Assembly (NCBI GenBank): GCA_025056115.1
Contig: JANWVM010000015.1
Span: 1 to 50,379 of the forward strand
Direction: 5' to 3'
Origin: Gloeomargarita sp. SKYG116
GTDB lineage: Bacteria; Cyanobacteriota; Cyanobacteriia; Gloeomargaritales; Gloeomargaritaceae
Length of the DNA: 50,379 bases
The position numbers and the translations under genes were made by a program. How positions within the stretch are numbered: position 1 is the stretch's first letter; every line of letters starts with the position of its first letter. Of this stretch, positions 1 to 8,378 are shown one piece after another. Under the pieces are notes generated by a model. That model had not been told where the DNA came from, did no database searches, and saw only the letters and a list, made by a program, of their open reading frames with translations.

Positions 1-623
1 CCCACCCCCCGTTGCGGCACTTGGACAGGTAGAGAAATCGCCAGATGGATGCCCTGTCGTTGCCAATACTCGCTTCCGGCGACAATCGCACCCACAGGAA
101 TCGGGCAATCTCCCGCCACCGCCTGAACCATTTCCCCTTCCGTCCACAGGCCCACCGGTAATGCCAGCATCCAACAACCGGTTTGCAGGTGGGCTTGAAT
201 CATGGTGGCGGCGTCCTGATAACGGATTTGCCCTAGGCGTTGCAACTGCCGCAGGCGTTCTTGGGTAACTTCGTCGTAGGGTTGTTCCACCCGCTGGAGC
301 GCCGCCTGCACCTGAGCCAGCGTGAGACGGTCGCGGGGCACATACGCGCAGGCGCCCTGGTGTAACATCACTGCTGCCAACGCCGTATCGCGCGGGCCGA
401 GGATCAAGCGGGATAATTGCGGCCATATCTGGGCGACTTGCTGCACCAGGTTCACTTTGCGCCCGTCTTCTATGTCCACCCAAGCGGCGATGGCGCCGGG
501 ATACCTATCCGCAGAAACCTGGTCCGGCGTCAGCCACTCCCACGCCCGTTGCAACTGGGTGAGACACTCCCCCAACGTCTGCGCCAACTGGGAGTCAGCG
601 CTGATAACCAAAACCGATGCCAT
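1..623 (-). CDS. Receiver-like regulator, partial (3' end beyond left edge)
   Basis: The reading frame opens with ATG at 623 and stays open to the window edge, giving at least 207 residues. The first ~110 residues look like a response-regulator receiver fold: an N-terminal hydrophobic strand, an Asp near residue 50 (VDIED) and a segment like the alpha4-beta5 region (QGACAYVPRD). The invariant receiver Lys in that segment is missing, so phosphotransfer is doubtful. After residue 110 comes a second, unrecognised part with hydrophobic patches. The gene is a paralogue of the frame at 686-1078, with which it shares DNA-level similarity, and lies directly downstream of it, so the two are probably co-transcribed. 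The function is unknown. Confidence 0.7.
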   Translation of the reverse strand, partial: MASVLVISADSQLAQTLGECLTQLQRAWEWLTPDQVSADRYPGAIAAWVDIEDGRKVNLVQQVAQIWPQLSRLILGPRDTALAAVMLHQGACAYVPRDRLTLAQVQAALQRVEQPYDEVTQERLRQLQRLGQIRYQDAATMIQAHLQTGCWMLALPVGLWTEGEMVQAVAGDCPIPVGAIVAGSEYWQRQGIHLAISLPVQVPQRGV

Positions 624-685
624 GCCGCCAGGTCAGGGACGTTTCGTAAGCCCATTCTAGCCCCTGCATCAAACCTAGCGGCGAT

Positions 686-1078
686 TCATCCACGCGCTGT
701 ACAGGTGCACGGGCTGGCCTGGCTCAGGCAATGACATTGCGACCCCCGCCGGAGGGCTGCCTGTACCTGCGCTAGGTTGAAACCAGTGCGAGGCAGGTAA
801 GCACACGCGCCCTGGTACAGCATGGCAAGCGCCAACCACGTATCCCGCGGCCCCAGGATCACTCGGGACACCTGCGGCCAGAGATGCGCCACTTTGCGAA
901 CCAACGCCAGGGCGTCTGCGTCCTTAACGTCAACACAGACGGCTGTCGCTGGGGGATGCCTGTAGGGAGAAACTTGATCCGGCGTCAACCAGGCCCATGT
1001 CTGTTGAAGCTCGGTGAGATACTCCCCTAGGGTCTGCACCAACTGCGGGTCGCCGCTAATGACCAAAACCGATTCCAT
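686..1078 (-). CDS. Stand-alone receiver-like protein, tandem paralogue
   Basis: This 130-residue protein matches the first ~110 residues of the partial gene at 1-623 at more than half of positions by eye (shared blocks WLTPDQVS, ILGPRDT, AQVQAAL). It keeps an Asp at the expected phosphorylation site (CVDVKD) but, like its neighbour, has no Lys in the AYLPRT segment, so it is better called a pseudo-receiver. After the shared part it ends in about 19 Cys/Ser/Thr-rich residues with no counterpart in the neighbour, as if the rest of the original gene was lost in the duplication. The start ATG at 1078 aligns with the neighbour's start. It may be a working short protein or a decaying copy. Confidence 0.65.
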   Translation of the reverse strand: MESVLVISGDPQLVQTLGEYLTELQQTWAWLTPDQVSPYRHPPATAVCVDVKDADALALVRKVAHLWPQVSRVILGPRDTWLALAMLYQGACAYLPRTGFNLAQVQAALRRGSQCHCLSQASPCTCTARG

Positions 1079-1111
1079 GCGGCTGGACCGGGGATGCTCT
1101 ATACATCCATT

Positions 1112-1840
1112 CTAACGTCCCCGCACGGAACCATCGGGCATCAGCGTCCCCCGCCAAGTCACGCTCGTTAACAAAGCTCCTTGCAGTTGCGCGCCGTATA
1201 GATTTGCCCCACTGAGATTGGCCCCGGTGAGATTGGCACCAGCCAGGTTGGCGCGACTCAGATTGGCCCCCGTCAAATTCGCATCTCGTAAATTCGCCCC
1301 CTGTAAATCCGCGCCGCTTAGATTCGCTTCGTTCAAATTCGCCAGGGATAGGGCGGCAAATTTGGCGTCGCTGTCGGATAAATTGGCCTGGTACAACTGG
1401 GCTTTGACCAGCAGCGCCCCTTGCAAATCGGCTTTGTGCAAATTGGCCCCGCTCAAATCCGCATCCCGCAAATCGGTCTTGCGCAGGCGCGCCCCTGTCA
1501 AATCGGCCTGTACCAGCTTGGCTGTTACCAGGAAGGCTTCATCGAGCAGTGCCCCGCTGAGGTTGGCTTGACTGAAATTGCTCAGGATCAAATTGCACTG
1601 GCGCAGGTCCGCCCCGCTTAAGTTCGCCCCCGTGAAATTGGCCTGTTGGAACACGCTGCCAGTGGCTTTGACCCCCGCTAGATGCGCCCCCTGCCAGTCG
1701 GTGCTGGCCAATTCACAGCGCAGGCATTCTCCTTGGCGCAATTTAGGGATGTGGTCGGGGTTGGGTTTGCGGGTTTGGGCTAGGACCGCTCCCGTTCCCC
1801 CTGCTAAAAGCAAGGCTAAAACTGTGATGGTGCGTTGCAT
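1112..1840 (-). CDS. Exported pentapeptide-repeat protein
   Basis: The 242-residue product begins with a basic and then hydrophobic signal segment ending near AVLA-Q, so it should be exported to the periplasm or thylakoid lumen. A short Cys-containing linker (GECLRCE) follows, and then from about residue 40 to the end nearly continuous A(N/D)Lxx pentapeptide repeats, which fold into a right-handed quadrilateral beta-helix. Lumenal and periplasmic pentapeptide proteins are common in cyanobacteria, but most have no known function. I prefer the ATG at 1840 because it places the signal peptide at the N-terminus; an ATG at 1861 would add seven residues. It is divergent from valS. Confidence 0.85.
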   Translation of the reverse strand: MQRTITVLALLLAGGTGAVLAQTRKPNPDHIPKLRQGECLRCELASTDWQGAHLAGVKATGSVFQQANFTGANLSGADLRQCNLILSNFSQANLSGALLDEAFLVTAKLVQADLTGARLRKTDLRDADLSGANLHKADLQGALLVKAQLYQANLSDSDAKFAALSLANLNEANLSGADLQGANLRDANLTGANLSRANLAGANLTGANLSGANLYGAQLQGALLTSVTWRGTLMPDGSVRGR

Positions 1841-1949
1841 TTCACCACGTTCCCAACTCACTTCCCATTTAAGCCCAAAGACGTGGCGTTAGCCGGGAAG
1901 GTTCTTACGATACACTAAGCAGTACGCAGCCGATTGCCATTGCCCCACC

Positions 1950-4664
1950 ATGACCGAGCGTTTACCCCCCCAGTACCAACCCCATACGACGGAACCCCAC
2001 TGGCAAGCCTATTGGGAAACGCACCAGGTGTTTGTGGCTGACCCGGATGCGCCGGGGGAACCCTACTGCATTGTCATCCCACCCCCGAACGTCACCGGTA
2101 GCCTGCACATGGGTCATGCCTTTGAACATGCCCTGATTGACGTGCTGGTGCGTTATCACCGGATGCGGGGGTACAACACCCTGTGGTTACCAGGGACGGA
2201 CCACGCCAGCATCGCCGTCAGTACCTTGCTGGATAAAGAATTACAGGCTGAAGGAACCACACGGCACCAGTTGGGACGGGACGCCTACCTGGAACGGGCC
2301 TGGCAATGGAAGGAAACGTCGGGGCGGATGATTGTCGAGCAAATCCGTCGCCTGGGGTTGTCGGTGGACTGGACGCGGGAGCGGTTTACGATGGATGCGG
2401 GCCTATCGCGGGCGGTCTTGCATGCGTTTGTGCAACTGTACCGGGCGGGCTTGATTTATCGCGGGAAATACCTGGTGAACTGGTGTCCGGCTACCCAATC
2501 GGCGGTCTCGGATTTGGAAGTGGAAATGCAAGAGGTGGACGGGCATCTGTGGCATATCCGTTACCCGCTGGCGGAAGGCACTGGCGATGTCGAAGTGGCC
2601 ACTACCCGTCCCGAGACCATGCTGGGAGATACGGCGGTGGCGGTGCATCCAGACGACCCCCGTTACCGGGCGTTGATTGGCCAACAGGTGCGCTTGCCCC
2701 TGGTGAACCGGTTGATTCCCATCATCGCCGACGCCAGCGTGGACCCGGAATTTGGCACAGGCTGCGTCAAAGTCACCCCCGCCCACGACCCCAACGACTT
2801 TGCCATGGGCCGCCGCCACCAGTTGCCGATGATCAACATCCTGAATCCCGACGGCACGCTGAATGAAAACGCGGGGGCGTTTGCGGGTCAAGACCGGTTT
2901 GTGGCGCGCAAAAACGTCGTGGCGGCGTTAGAGGCGCAGGGCTATCTGGTGAAAGTCGAACCCTACCGCCACGCGGTACCCTACAGCGACCGGGGTAAAG
3001 TGCCAATTGAACCCCTGCTTTCGACCCAATGGTTTGTGAAGATGGGGCCACTGGCCGAGCTGGCGCTCCAGGAGTTTGACCAGCATCATTCCCCCCGCTT
3101 TGTGCCCGAGCGCTGGGGCAAGGTGTACCGGGACTGGCTGGTGAAACTCAACGACTGGTGCATCTCGCGGCAGTTGTGGTGGGGCCACCGGATTCCCGCT
3201 TGGTACGTAGTGGCACAGACGGGTGGGGTGATAACCGATGAGACGCCGTTTGTTGTCGCGGAAACCGAAGCAGAAGCCTATCGCCTGGCGCGGGAGCAAT
3301 TTGGCCCTGATGTGGTCCTAGAGCAAGACCCGGATGTACTGGACACCTGGTTTTCGTCGGGGTTGTGGCCGTTTTCTACCTTGGGCTGGCCGGACGAGAC
3401 CCCCGACTACCGCCGCTATTACCCCACAACGGTGCTGGTCACGGGCTTTGACATTATCTTTTTCTGGGTGGCCCGCATGACCATGCTGGGGCGCTATTTC
3501 ACCGGCAAGATTCCCTTCCAGACGGTCTATATCCACGGGCTGGTGCGGGATGAAAACAACAAAAAAATGTCCAAATCGGCAGGCAACGGCATTGACCCCC
3601 TGCTGCTGATTGACAAGTATGGAGTGGACGCCCTGCGCTTTGCCCTGGTGAAAGAGGTGGTGGGGGCGGGTCAAGACATTCGCCTGGACTACAACCGCAA
3701 GACGGACGAATCCCCCACGGTGGAAGCGGCGCGCAACTTTGCCAACAAAATCTGGAACGCGGCGCGGTTTGTGTTGATGTACCTGGAGGGACAGACGCCG
3801 GACCAACTCCCGCTCAACGCCGCCAATGCCGAACTGGGAGACCGGTGGATTCTCTCGCGCCATCACCACACGATGGCCCAGGTTAACCGCCAGTTGCAGG
3901 AATTTCAGCTAGGGGAGGCGGCCAAGACCCTGTATGAGTACATCTGGGGGGACTTTTGCGACTGGTACATCGAGCTGGTGAAACCCCGCCTGCAAGAGGA
4001 GCACCATCCCACCCGCCCAGTGGCCCAGGGGATTTTGGCGCACCTGTTAGCGGACATCACCAAACTGTTACATCCCTTTATGCCCCATATCACCGAGGCC
4101 ATCTGGCACAGTCTGGTGCAACCAGAAGCAGGCGCGAGTTTAGCCCGGCAACCCTATCCCCAAGCGGACGCTGCGTACATGGACCCCCAGCTAGAGGCCG
4201 ATTTCGCCCTGGTGATGCAAATCATTCGCACCATTCGCCACCTGCGGGCGATTGCTGAGATCAAACCGGGTGTGAAGGTGCCGGTGCTGCTGCAAACCCA
4301 GTCGGCCCACGAAGAGGCGATTATCGAAGCCAGTCAACCCTACATCTGCGACTTGGCCAAGGTGCAACCGCTCACCTGGGGTCGCGAGTTCACGTCGCAA
4401 CGGCAAACCCTGGTGGGCATCAGCGGCACGGTGCAGGTGCTGTTGCCGTTGGCGGGACTGGTGGATGTGGGGCTGCTGCGGGCCAAGATTGAGCGAGATT
4501 TGCAGAAAATCCAGGCCCAGGCAACGGGGTTGGCGGCTCGCTTGGCAAACCCAAATTTTATCGCTAAGGCCGCTCCCGAGGTGGTGCAAACCCATCAGGC
4601 CCAGTTGGCGGAACTCCAGCAGCAGATGGAGTTGCTCCAGGCGCGACTGCAACAGATTGCCTAG
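1950..4664 (+). CDS. valS: Valyl-tRNA synthetase
   Basis: This is a class I aminoacyl-tRNA synthetase of 904 residues, the usual size for ValRS, that charges tRNA-Val in the cytoplasm. The HIGH signature is HMGH at residues 53-56 and the KMSKS loop is present near residue 540 ([11 protein letters not shown]). Between them lies the CP1 editing domain with the [17 protein letters not shown] block that removes mischarged Thr. The anticodon-binding domain follows, and the C-terminal ~65 residues are the Leu/Gln-rich coiled coil typical of ValRS. Start ATG at 1950. The gene stands alone, with a DprA-like gene 35 bases downstream. Confidence 0.97.
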   Translation: MTERLPPQYQPHTTEPHWQAYWETHQVFVADPDAPGEPYCIVIPPPNVTGSLHMGHAFEHALIDVLVRYHRMRGYNTLWLPGTDHASIAVSTLLDKELQAEGTTRHQLGRDAYLERAWQWKETSGRMIVEQIRRLGLSVDWTRERFTMDAGLSRAVLHAFVQLYRAGLIYRGKYLVNWCPATQSAVSDLEVEMQEVDGHLWHIRYPLAEGTGDVEVATTRPETMLGDTAVAVHPDDPRYRALIGQQVRLPLVNRLIPIIADASVDPEFGTGCVKVTPAHDPNDFAMGRRHQLPMINILNPDGTLNENAGAFAGQDRFVARKNVVAALEAQGYLVKVEPYRHAVPYSDRGKVPIEPLLSTQWFVKMGPLAELALQEFDQHHSPRFVPERWGKVYRDWLVKLNDWCISRQLWWGHRIPAWYVVAQTGGVITDETPFVVAETEAEAYRLAREQFGPDVVLEQDPDVLDTWFSSGLWPFSTLGWPDETPDYRRYYPTTVLVTGFDIIFFWVARMTMLGRYFTGKIPFQTVYIHGLVRDENNKKMSKSAGNGIDPLLLIDKYGVDALRFALVKEVVGAGQDIRLDYNRKTDESPTVEAARNFANKIWNAARFVLMYLEGQTPDQLPLNAANAELGDRWILSRHHHTMAQVNRQLQEFQLGEAAKTLYEYIWGDFCDWYIELVKPRLQEEHHPTRPVAQGILAHLLADITKLLHPFMPHITEAIWHSLVQPEAGASLARQPYPQADAAYMDPQLEADFALVMQIIRTIRHLRAIAEIKPGVKVPVLLQTQSAHEEAIIEASQPYICDLAKVQPLTWGREFTSQRQTLVGISGTVQVLLPLAGLVDVGLLRAKIERDLQKIQAQATGLAARLANPNFIAKAAPEVVQTHQAQLAELQQQMELLQARLQQIA

Positions 4665-4699
4665 CTAGGGTATAGTAGAGTACGGCATCCATCGGGAAC

Positions 4700-5209
4700 T
4701 TGGCCTTGCCTGCGACGTTTGACCCACCCAAGATAGACGAATTTCTCGCTGAACTTGCTGCTATCCAGCAAACGGGTCCTAAACGGATTGCGCTGCTCGG
4801 TTCCCGCCACGTGCCCATTACTCACCAGTACTTGATTGAGTTATTGGCCTACGCGCTGGTGCTGGCGGGCAATCGTATCTTGACATCGGGCGCCACCGGG
4901 GTGAATGCGGCGGTGATTCGCGGGGCCATGCGCGCCGACCCCAATTTGCTCACTGTCATCCTGCCCCAGAGCCTGAGCAAACAGCCGCCCGAATCGCAGG
5001 AGCAACTCAAGCAGGTGATCCACCTGGTGGAAAAGCCCGAAAATGACCATCTCTCGCTGGCCGAAGCCAGTACCTTGTGCAATAGCGAAATTGTTTCCCG
5101 TTGCCAGCAGTTGGTGTGTTTTGCGTTTCACGACAGCCACACCCTGATGATGACCTGCCGGGAGGCGGAAGAACAACGCAAGATTGTCACCCTGTTTTAT
5201 TTCGATTGA
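4700..5209 (+). CDS. Short DprA/Rossmann-type DNA recombination-mediator-like protein
   Basis: The 169-residue protein resembles the small cyanobacterial proteins annotated as DNA recombination-mediator protein A. It has a Rossmann-like core: the strand RIALLGSRH near residue 29, then LTSGATGVNAAVIRGA (about 60-75), which is the nucleotide- or ssDNA-binding turn seen in DprA and LOG-like folds. It lacks the extra N- and C-terminal domains of full DprA, so a role in loading RecA on incoming DNA is only suggested. No ATG lies before residue 76, so TTG at 4700 is the likely start; the ribosome site is weak. A TATAGT box at 4671-4676 could be a -10 element, without a clear -35. Confidence 0.65.
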   Translation: MALPATFDPPKIDEFLAELAAIQQTGPKRIALLGSRHVPITHQYLIELLAYALVLAGNRILTSGATGVNAAVIRGAMRADPNLLTVILPQSLSKQPPESQEQLKQVIHLVEKPENDHLSLAEASTLCNSEIVSRCQQLVCFAFHDSHTLMMTCREAEEQRKIVTLFYFD

Positions 5210-5216
5210 CGCACGC

Positions 5217-5492
5217 ATGGAGAACCCCCTGCGCCAAGACCTGGCCTGGCTGGCAAAGGTGCTGGTTCTGGCGGGGGCGCTCAGTGTCGGGATTAAACTT
5301 TTAGGCCGCTCTGTTACCTTGGCGACGCCGCCGGTGTGGGTGCCTGTGACCGTGGTGCTGGGGACGATGCTCGGGGCGGTGGTGATTTTGACATGGCTGG
5401 TTTGGCGTGATACCCACCGGCCAGCGTCAACACACAGGTCATCCGGGGACGCGGCGCACAGGCAACACCCGCCACCCGAAACAACGGATTGA
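5217..5492 (+). CDS. Small two-helix membrane protein
   Basis: This is a 91-residue protein from ATG 5217, eight bases after the stop of the DprA-like gene. Two hydrophobic segments (about residues 10-31 and 41-63) are strong transmembrane helices with a short loop between them. The last ~28 residues are a hydrophilic His/Pro/Thr-rich tail. The 3' 179 bases lie opposite the 3' end of the CAP-domain gene, so the tail is encoded antisense to that gene's tail. I do not recognise a family. A GTG at 5184 is possible but would overlap the upstream gene further. Confidence 0.55.
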   Translation: MENPLRQDLAWLAKVLVLAGALSVGIKLLGRSVTLATPPVWVPVTVVLGTMLGAVVILTWLVWRDTHRPASTHRSSGDAAHRQHPPPETTD

Positions 5493-6000
5493 GCAGATTG
5501 CTGCGGTTGGGGCGCTGGGGCTGGCCGTCGTCTATCAGCCAATGGGCGACAATCACGCGGGCGTCCGTGAATCCTTGGCTGCGACAGGCGCTGGCTAGAC
5601 CTTCCCATTGCCCATAGCGCTGCAACTGTGCGGCAAGGGAGAGCGCCGTTATGTCCTGGGGGACTAACGCCACTGCCGCCTTTGCCAATGCCGTCACCGG
5701 GCGCAGGACGGGCAACGGCTGCACTTGTTTGAGCCAGGCTTGGGCGGCTAGCAATCCCGGGAGACCTTCGCGGGTGCGTTGGGCGGGTTGACCCGGCGGT
5801 TGCCAGCGCTTGCCCCGGTAATAGGCGCGCCAAACACCCAAACGGTCGGCATAACCAGGGGGGTCCCGGCGCAGTTGGTTTACTTCGGTCAAAATGGCGC
5901 GGGCTAATTTCACTTCTGGACGCACCGGTTGCGCTGCCGCGACCCCACCACTGAGCACGGCCAGGACGCTAATTTTGATACAGTAGAGCCGCAGTCCCAT
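5314..6000 (-). CDS. Exported CAP/SCP-domain protein
   Basis: The 228-residue product starts with a signal peptide (hydrophobic stretch ending at GGVAAAQ, about residue 24). The mature part looks like a CAP superfamily domain (CAP/SCP/PR1): an early helix [18 protein letters not shown], a central helix-rich part and a terminal pattern ([17 protein letters not shown]) equal to the usual 'R..il...y...GvG' block, ending in a CVLTLAGG strand. The role of bacterial CAP proteins is poorly known. Past the domain there is a ~30-residue Ser/Pro/Ala-rich tail, encoded opposite the small membrane protein. The ATG at 6000 is preferred to GTG at 6006. The start is only 11 bases from the divergent surE start. 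Confidence 0.7.
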   Translation of the reverse strand: MGLRLYCIKISVLAVLSGGVAAAQPVRPEVKLARAILTEVNQLRRDPPGYADRLGVWRAYYRGKRWQPPGQPAQRTREGLPGLLAAQAWLKQVQPLPVLRPVTALAKAAVALVPQDITALSLAAQLQRYGQWEGLASACRSQGFTDARVIVAHWLIDDGQPQRPNRSNLLNPLFRVAGVACAPRPRMTCVLTLAGGYHAKPAMSKSPPPRASSPAPRSQAPTPAASPR

Positions 6001-6011
6001 TGCCACCGGCC

Positions 6012-6830
6012 ATGCGTCTATTGGTCAGCAACGATGATGGCATTTTTGCCCCGGGCTTACGGGCTTTAGCCAATACCCTAGCGCAGGCGGGTCATCAGGT
6101 CACGGTGGTCGCCCCGGACCGCGAACGTTCCGCCACCGGGCACGGCCTGACCATGCACAAACCGATTCGCGTGGAACCCGTCACTGGTTTTTTCCATGAC
6201 ACCGTGACCGCTTGGGCCTGCACTGGCACGCCAGCAGACTGCGTGAAATTGGCCCTGGGTTGCCTGCTCGACCACCCCCCCGACCTGGTGGTGGCTGGCA
6301 TTAATCAAGGGCAAAATCTGGGCACCGACATTCTCTACTCCGGCACCGTGTCGGCGGCCATGGAAGGCGTGATCGAAAATATCCCCGGCGTTGCGTTCAG
6401 TCTCGCCAGCTACACGCAACCCGAATTTGGGGTGGCCAGCCGTTTCGCCCGCGCCTTGGTCCATCACCTGGAACAACACCCCTTGCCGGTGGCGCTCCTG
6501 CTCAACGTGAATATCCCCGCTGTCAGCGCCCAGGAGATTGCTGGGATTTGCATTACTCGTCAAGGTGTGCGCCGTTACTGCGACCAGTTTGACCAGCGCA
6601 CCGACCCCCGGGGACGCACCTACTACTGGTTGGCCGGCACCGCCATTGAAGAGGAACCGGAACCCCCAGCCGACACCCCGATGCACCACTGGCCCACGGA
6701 TGTCGCCACTGTCAAAAGTAATAAAATTAGCATTACGCCATTGCAGTACAATCTCACGCATCCGGCGGGCTTGACCACGTTAGCCGACTGGCCGGGCTGG
6801 ACCGACGGTTTATACTGGCTAAAGGATTGA
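6012..6830 (+). CDS. surE: 5'/3'-nucleotidase SurE
   Basis: This is the 272-residue survival protein SurE, a metal-dependent phosphatase that removes phosphate from nucleoside 5'- and 3'-monophosphates. The signature SNDDG (residues 6-10) supplies the metal-binding Asp pair, and [11 protein letters not shown] with [10 protein letters not shown] gives the rest of the metal and phosphate site. Length is normal. I choose ATG 6012 because the family begins directly with the first beta strand ([10 protein letters not shown]); the upstream TTG at 6000 would add four residues. The stop overlaps a possible TTG start of the acetyltransferase gene, so the two are probably co-translated. Confidence 0.95.
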   Translation: MRLLVSNDDGIFAPGLRALANTLAQAGHQVTVVAPDRERSATGHGLTMHKPIRVEPVTGFFHDTVTAWACTGTPADCVKLALGCLLDHPPDLVVAGINQGQNLGTDILYSGTVSAAMEGVIENIPGVAFSLASYTQPEFGVASRFARALVHHLEQHPLPVALLLNVNIPAVSAQEIAGICITRQGVRRYCDQFDQRTDPRGRTYYWLAGTAIEEEPEPPADTPMHHWPTDVATVKSNKISITPLQYNLTHPAGLTTLADWPGWTDGLYWLKD

Positions 6831-6841
6831 GGAACGGGCGG

Positions 6842-7366
6842 GTGTTTTGGAAAGGTTTGTTTGCGGGTACGGTTGGCACCGAAGCGCCGGCGGGGGTTGC
6901 CGAACACGAGGTGTTGATCACGGAATGGACGACCCCCAAGGGTGAGCGACTGCCGATTTATTTCAGCACCACCCGCGAGATTGATGTGTATGCCCTGGAG
7001 GCCTTGTGCGATGCGGTGGGCTGGGCCAAACGTCCCCTGCGCAAAGTCCGCAAAGCCCTGGCGTGCAGTTTTCTGGTGGGGTCCCTGTGGCTGGAGAAAC
7101 AACCGCAACGCCGCCTGATTGGCTTTGCCCGCGCCACATCTGACCATGCCTTTAACGCCACGATTTGGGATGTGGTGATTCACCCGGAATTTCAGGGCAA
7201 GGGATTGGGCAAGGCTCTGATGCGGCAAATGATCCGGGAGCTGCGCCAGCAAGAAATCAGCAATATCACTTTGTTTGCCGACCCCCACGTGGTGTCTTTT
7301 TACGAAGAGCTGGGGTTTCACGCCGACCCTGAAGGCATCAAGGGGATGTTCTGGTATCCCAGTTAA
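6842..7366 (+). CDS. GNAT-family N-acetyltransferase, Ycf52/NSI-like
   Basis: The protein has 174 residues from GTG 6842 (179 from TTG 6827). Its second half is a GNAT domain: motif A is [20 protein letters not shown] at about residues 112-131, with the acetyl-CoA pyrophosphate loop QGKGLG, followed by a closing FYEELGF block. The N-terminal FWKGLF start and the overall size match the cyanobacterial/plastid Ycf52 group, whose plant relatives acetylate plastid proteins or serotonin; the substrate here is unknown. GTG 6842 follows a GAGGAACGGG sequence that can serve as ribosome site. The stop shares TTAA with the convergent ABC ATPase gene. Confidence 0.8.
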   Translation: MFWKGLFAGTVGTEAPAGVAEHEVLITEWTTPKGERLPIYFSTTREIDVYALEALCDAVGWAKRPLRKVRKALACSFLVGSLWLEKQPQRRLIGFARATSDHAFNATIWDVVIHPEFQGKGLGKALMRQMIRELRQQEISNITLFADPHVVSFYEELGFHADPEGIKGMFWYPS

Positions 7367-8343
7367 GCGCCTAGGGCCGCCAGTTCGGCATCCTGAAGCG
7401 TGCGACCGGTCGCCGCCAGGTACACATCGTCCAGGCTGGGTTGAGACTGCATGATACTGAAAACCGGCAACCCCAGCGCCATCACCTTGTCCTGGAGGAT
7501 GGTCAAGCTGTCGGGGATGGGGCGAATCACCAGATTCAACGAATTCCCCTGGGCGGTATTGATGATCACCCGCTGGACAAAATCCAGTTGTTGTAAGGCG
7601 TCGCGCACCTGTTCGGCTTCGTCCCTGGGGGTGAATTCCCGCACACGCAGCGTCACCCGTTCCCCGCCAAGCGCGGCTTTGAGGGCGGCTGGGGTATCGC
7701 AGGCAATCAACGTCCCCTGGTCGAGAATCGCCACCCGGTCCGCTAAGGCGTCCACTTCTTCCAGGTAATGGCTAGTGAGAAACACGGTCGTTCCCTGGCG
7801 GCGAACTGTGCGCAAGAAGTCCCAGACCACCGTACGGCTTTCGATGTCTAGGCCTACTGTCGGTTCATCCAGCACCAGGACCTCCGGTTGATGCAGCAGG
7901 GCCATCGCCAAGTCCAGGCGTTTTTTCATCCCGCCGGAATAGCCCCCCGTGCGCCGGTCCAGCCAGTCCTGGAGTCCCAGCAGCTCCGTGACTTCAGCAA
8001 TGCGTTGGCGGGCCACCGATGGGGGTAGATGGTAGATATCGGCGTGCAGTTGCAGTAGCTCCCGCCCGGTCAACACTTTGTCCAGCGCCAGTTCCTGGGC
8101 CACGTAACCGAGTTTTTGCCGTACTTGCCGGGGATATTCGGCAACCGACAGGCCGGCGACATAAATTTCCCCCTGGTCGGGGCGGCTGAGGGTACACAAG
8201 CAGCGAATCAAGGTGGTTTTGCCAGCTCCGTTGGGCCCCAGCAGTCCAAAAATTTCTCCCGCCGGCACCGTGAAGGAGACCCCCCGCAGCGCCTGCACGG
8301 CACCATAACTTTTGTGGATGTTGTGAATATCAATCAGCGCCAT
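7363..8343 (-). CDS. ABC transporter ATP-binding protein (DrrA/ABC-2 type)
   Basis: This 326-residue ATPase powers an ABC exporter. The Walker A motif is GPNGAGKTT at residues 36-44, the signature is [11 protein letters not shown] near residue 140, Walker B is [12 protein letters not shown] near 155-166 and the H-loop is in [15 protein letters not shown]. The length beyond ~230 residues is a C-terminal domain like that of DrrA-type proteins that work with ABC-2 membrane subunits in drug, lipid or polysaccharide export. No permease gene is beside it here, which is unusual for this type, so the partner must be encoded elsewhere. ATG at 8343. A TATAGT box just upstream could be its -10. Confidence 0.9.
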   Translation of the reverse strand: MALIDIHNIHKSYGAVQALRGVSFTVPAGEIFGLLGPNGAGKTTLIRCLCTLSRPDQGEIYVAGLSVAEYPRQVRQKLGYVAQELALDKVLTGRELLQLHADIYHLPPSVARQRIAEVTELLGLQDWLDRRTGGYSGGMKKRLDLAMALLHQPEVLVLDEPTVGLDIESRTVVWDFLRTVRRQGTTVFLTSHYLEEVDALADRVAILDQGTLIACDTPAALKAALGGERVTLRVREFTPRDEAEQVRDALQQLDFVQRVIINTAQGNSLNLVIRPIPDSLTILQDKVMALGLPVFSIMQSQPSLDDVYLAATGRTLQDAELAALGA

Positions 8344-8378
8344 GGTTCACCCAGCAACGCTGTCCGTTCCCACTATAG

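Noticed and set aside
1218-1571. Long open frames antisense to pentapeptide-repeat genes (also near 13689-14093 and 14895-15833)
   Set aside because: The regular repeat codons keep the opposite strand free of stops. The products are low-complexity runs of Ala, Arg, Ser and Lys with no ribosome site, so they are shadows.
4841-5833. A 330-codon minus-strand frame across the DprA-like and CAP genes
   Set aside because: It runs through two well-supported genes, has no family pattern and is rich in Pro, Arg and Ala as expected for an antisense frame in GC-rich DNA.
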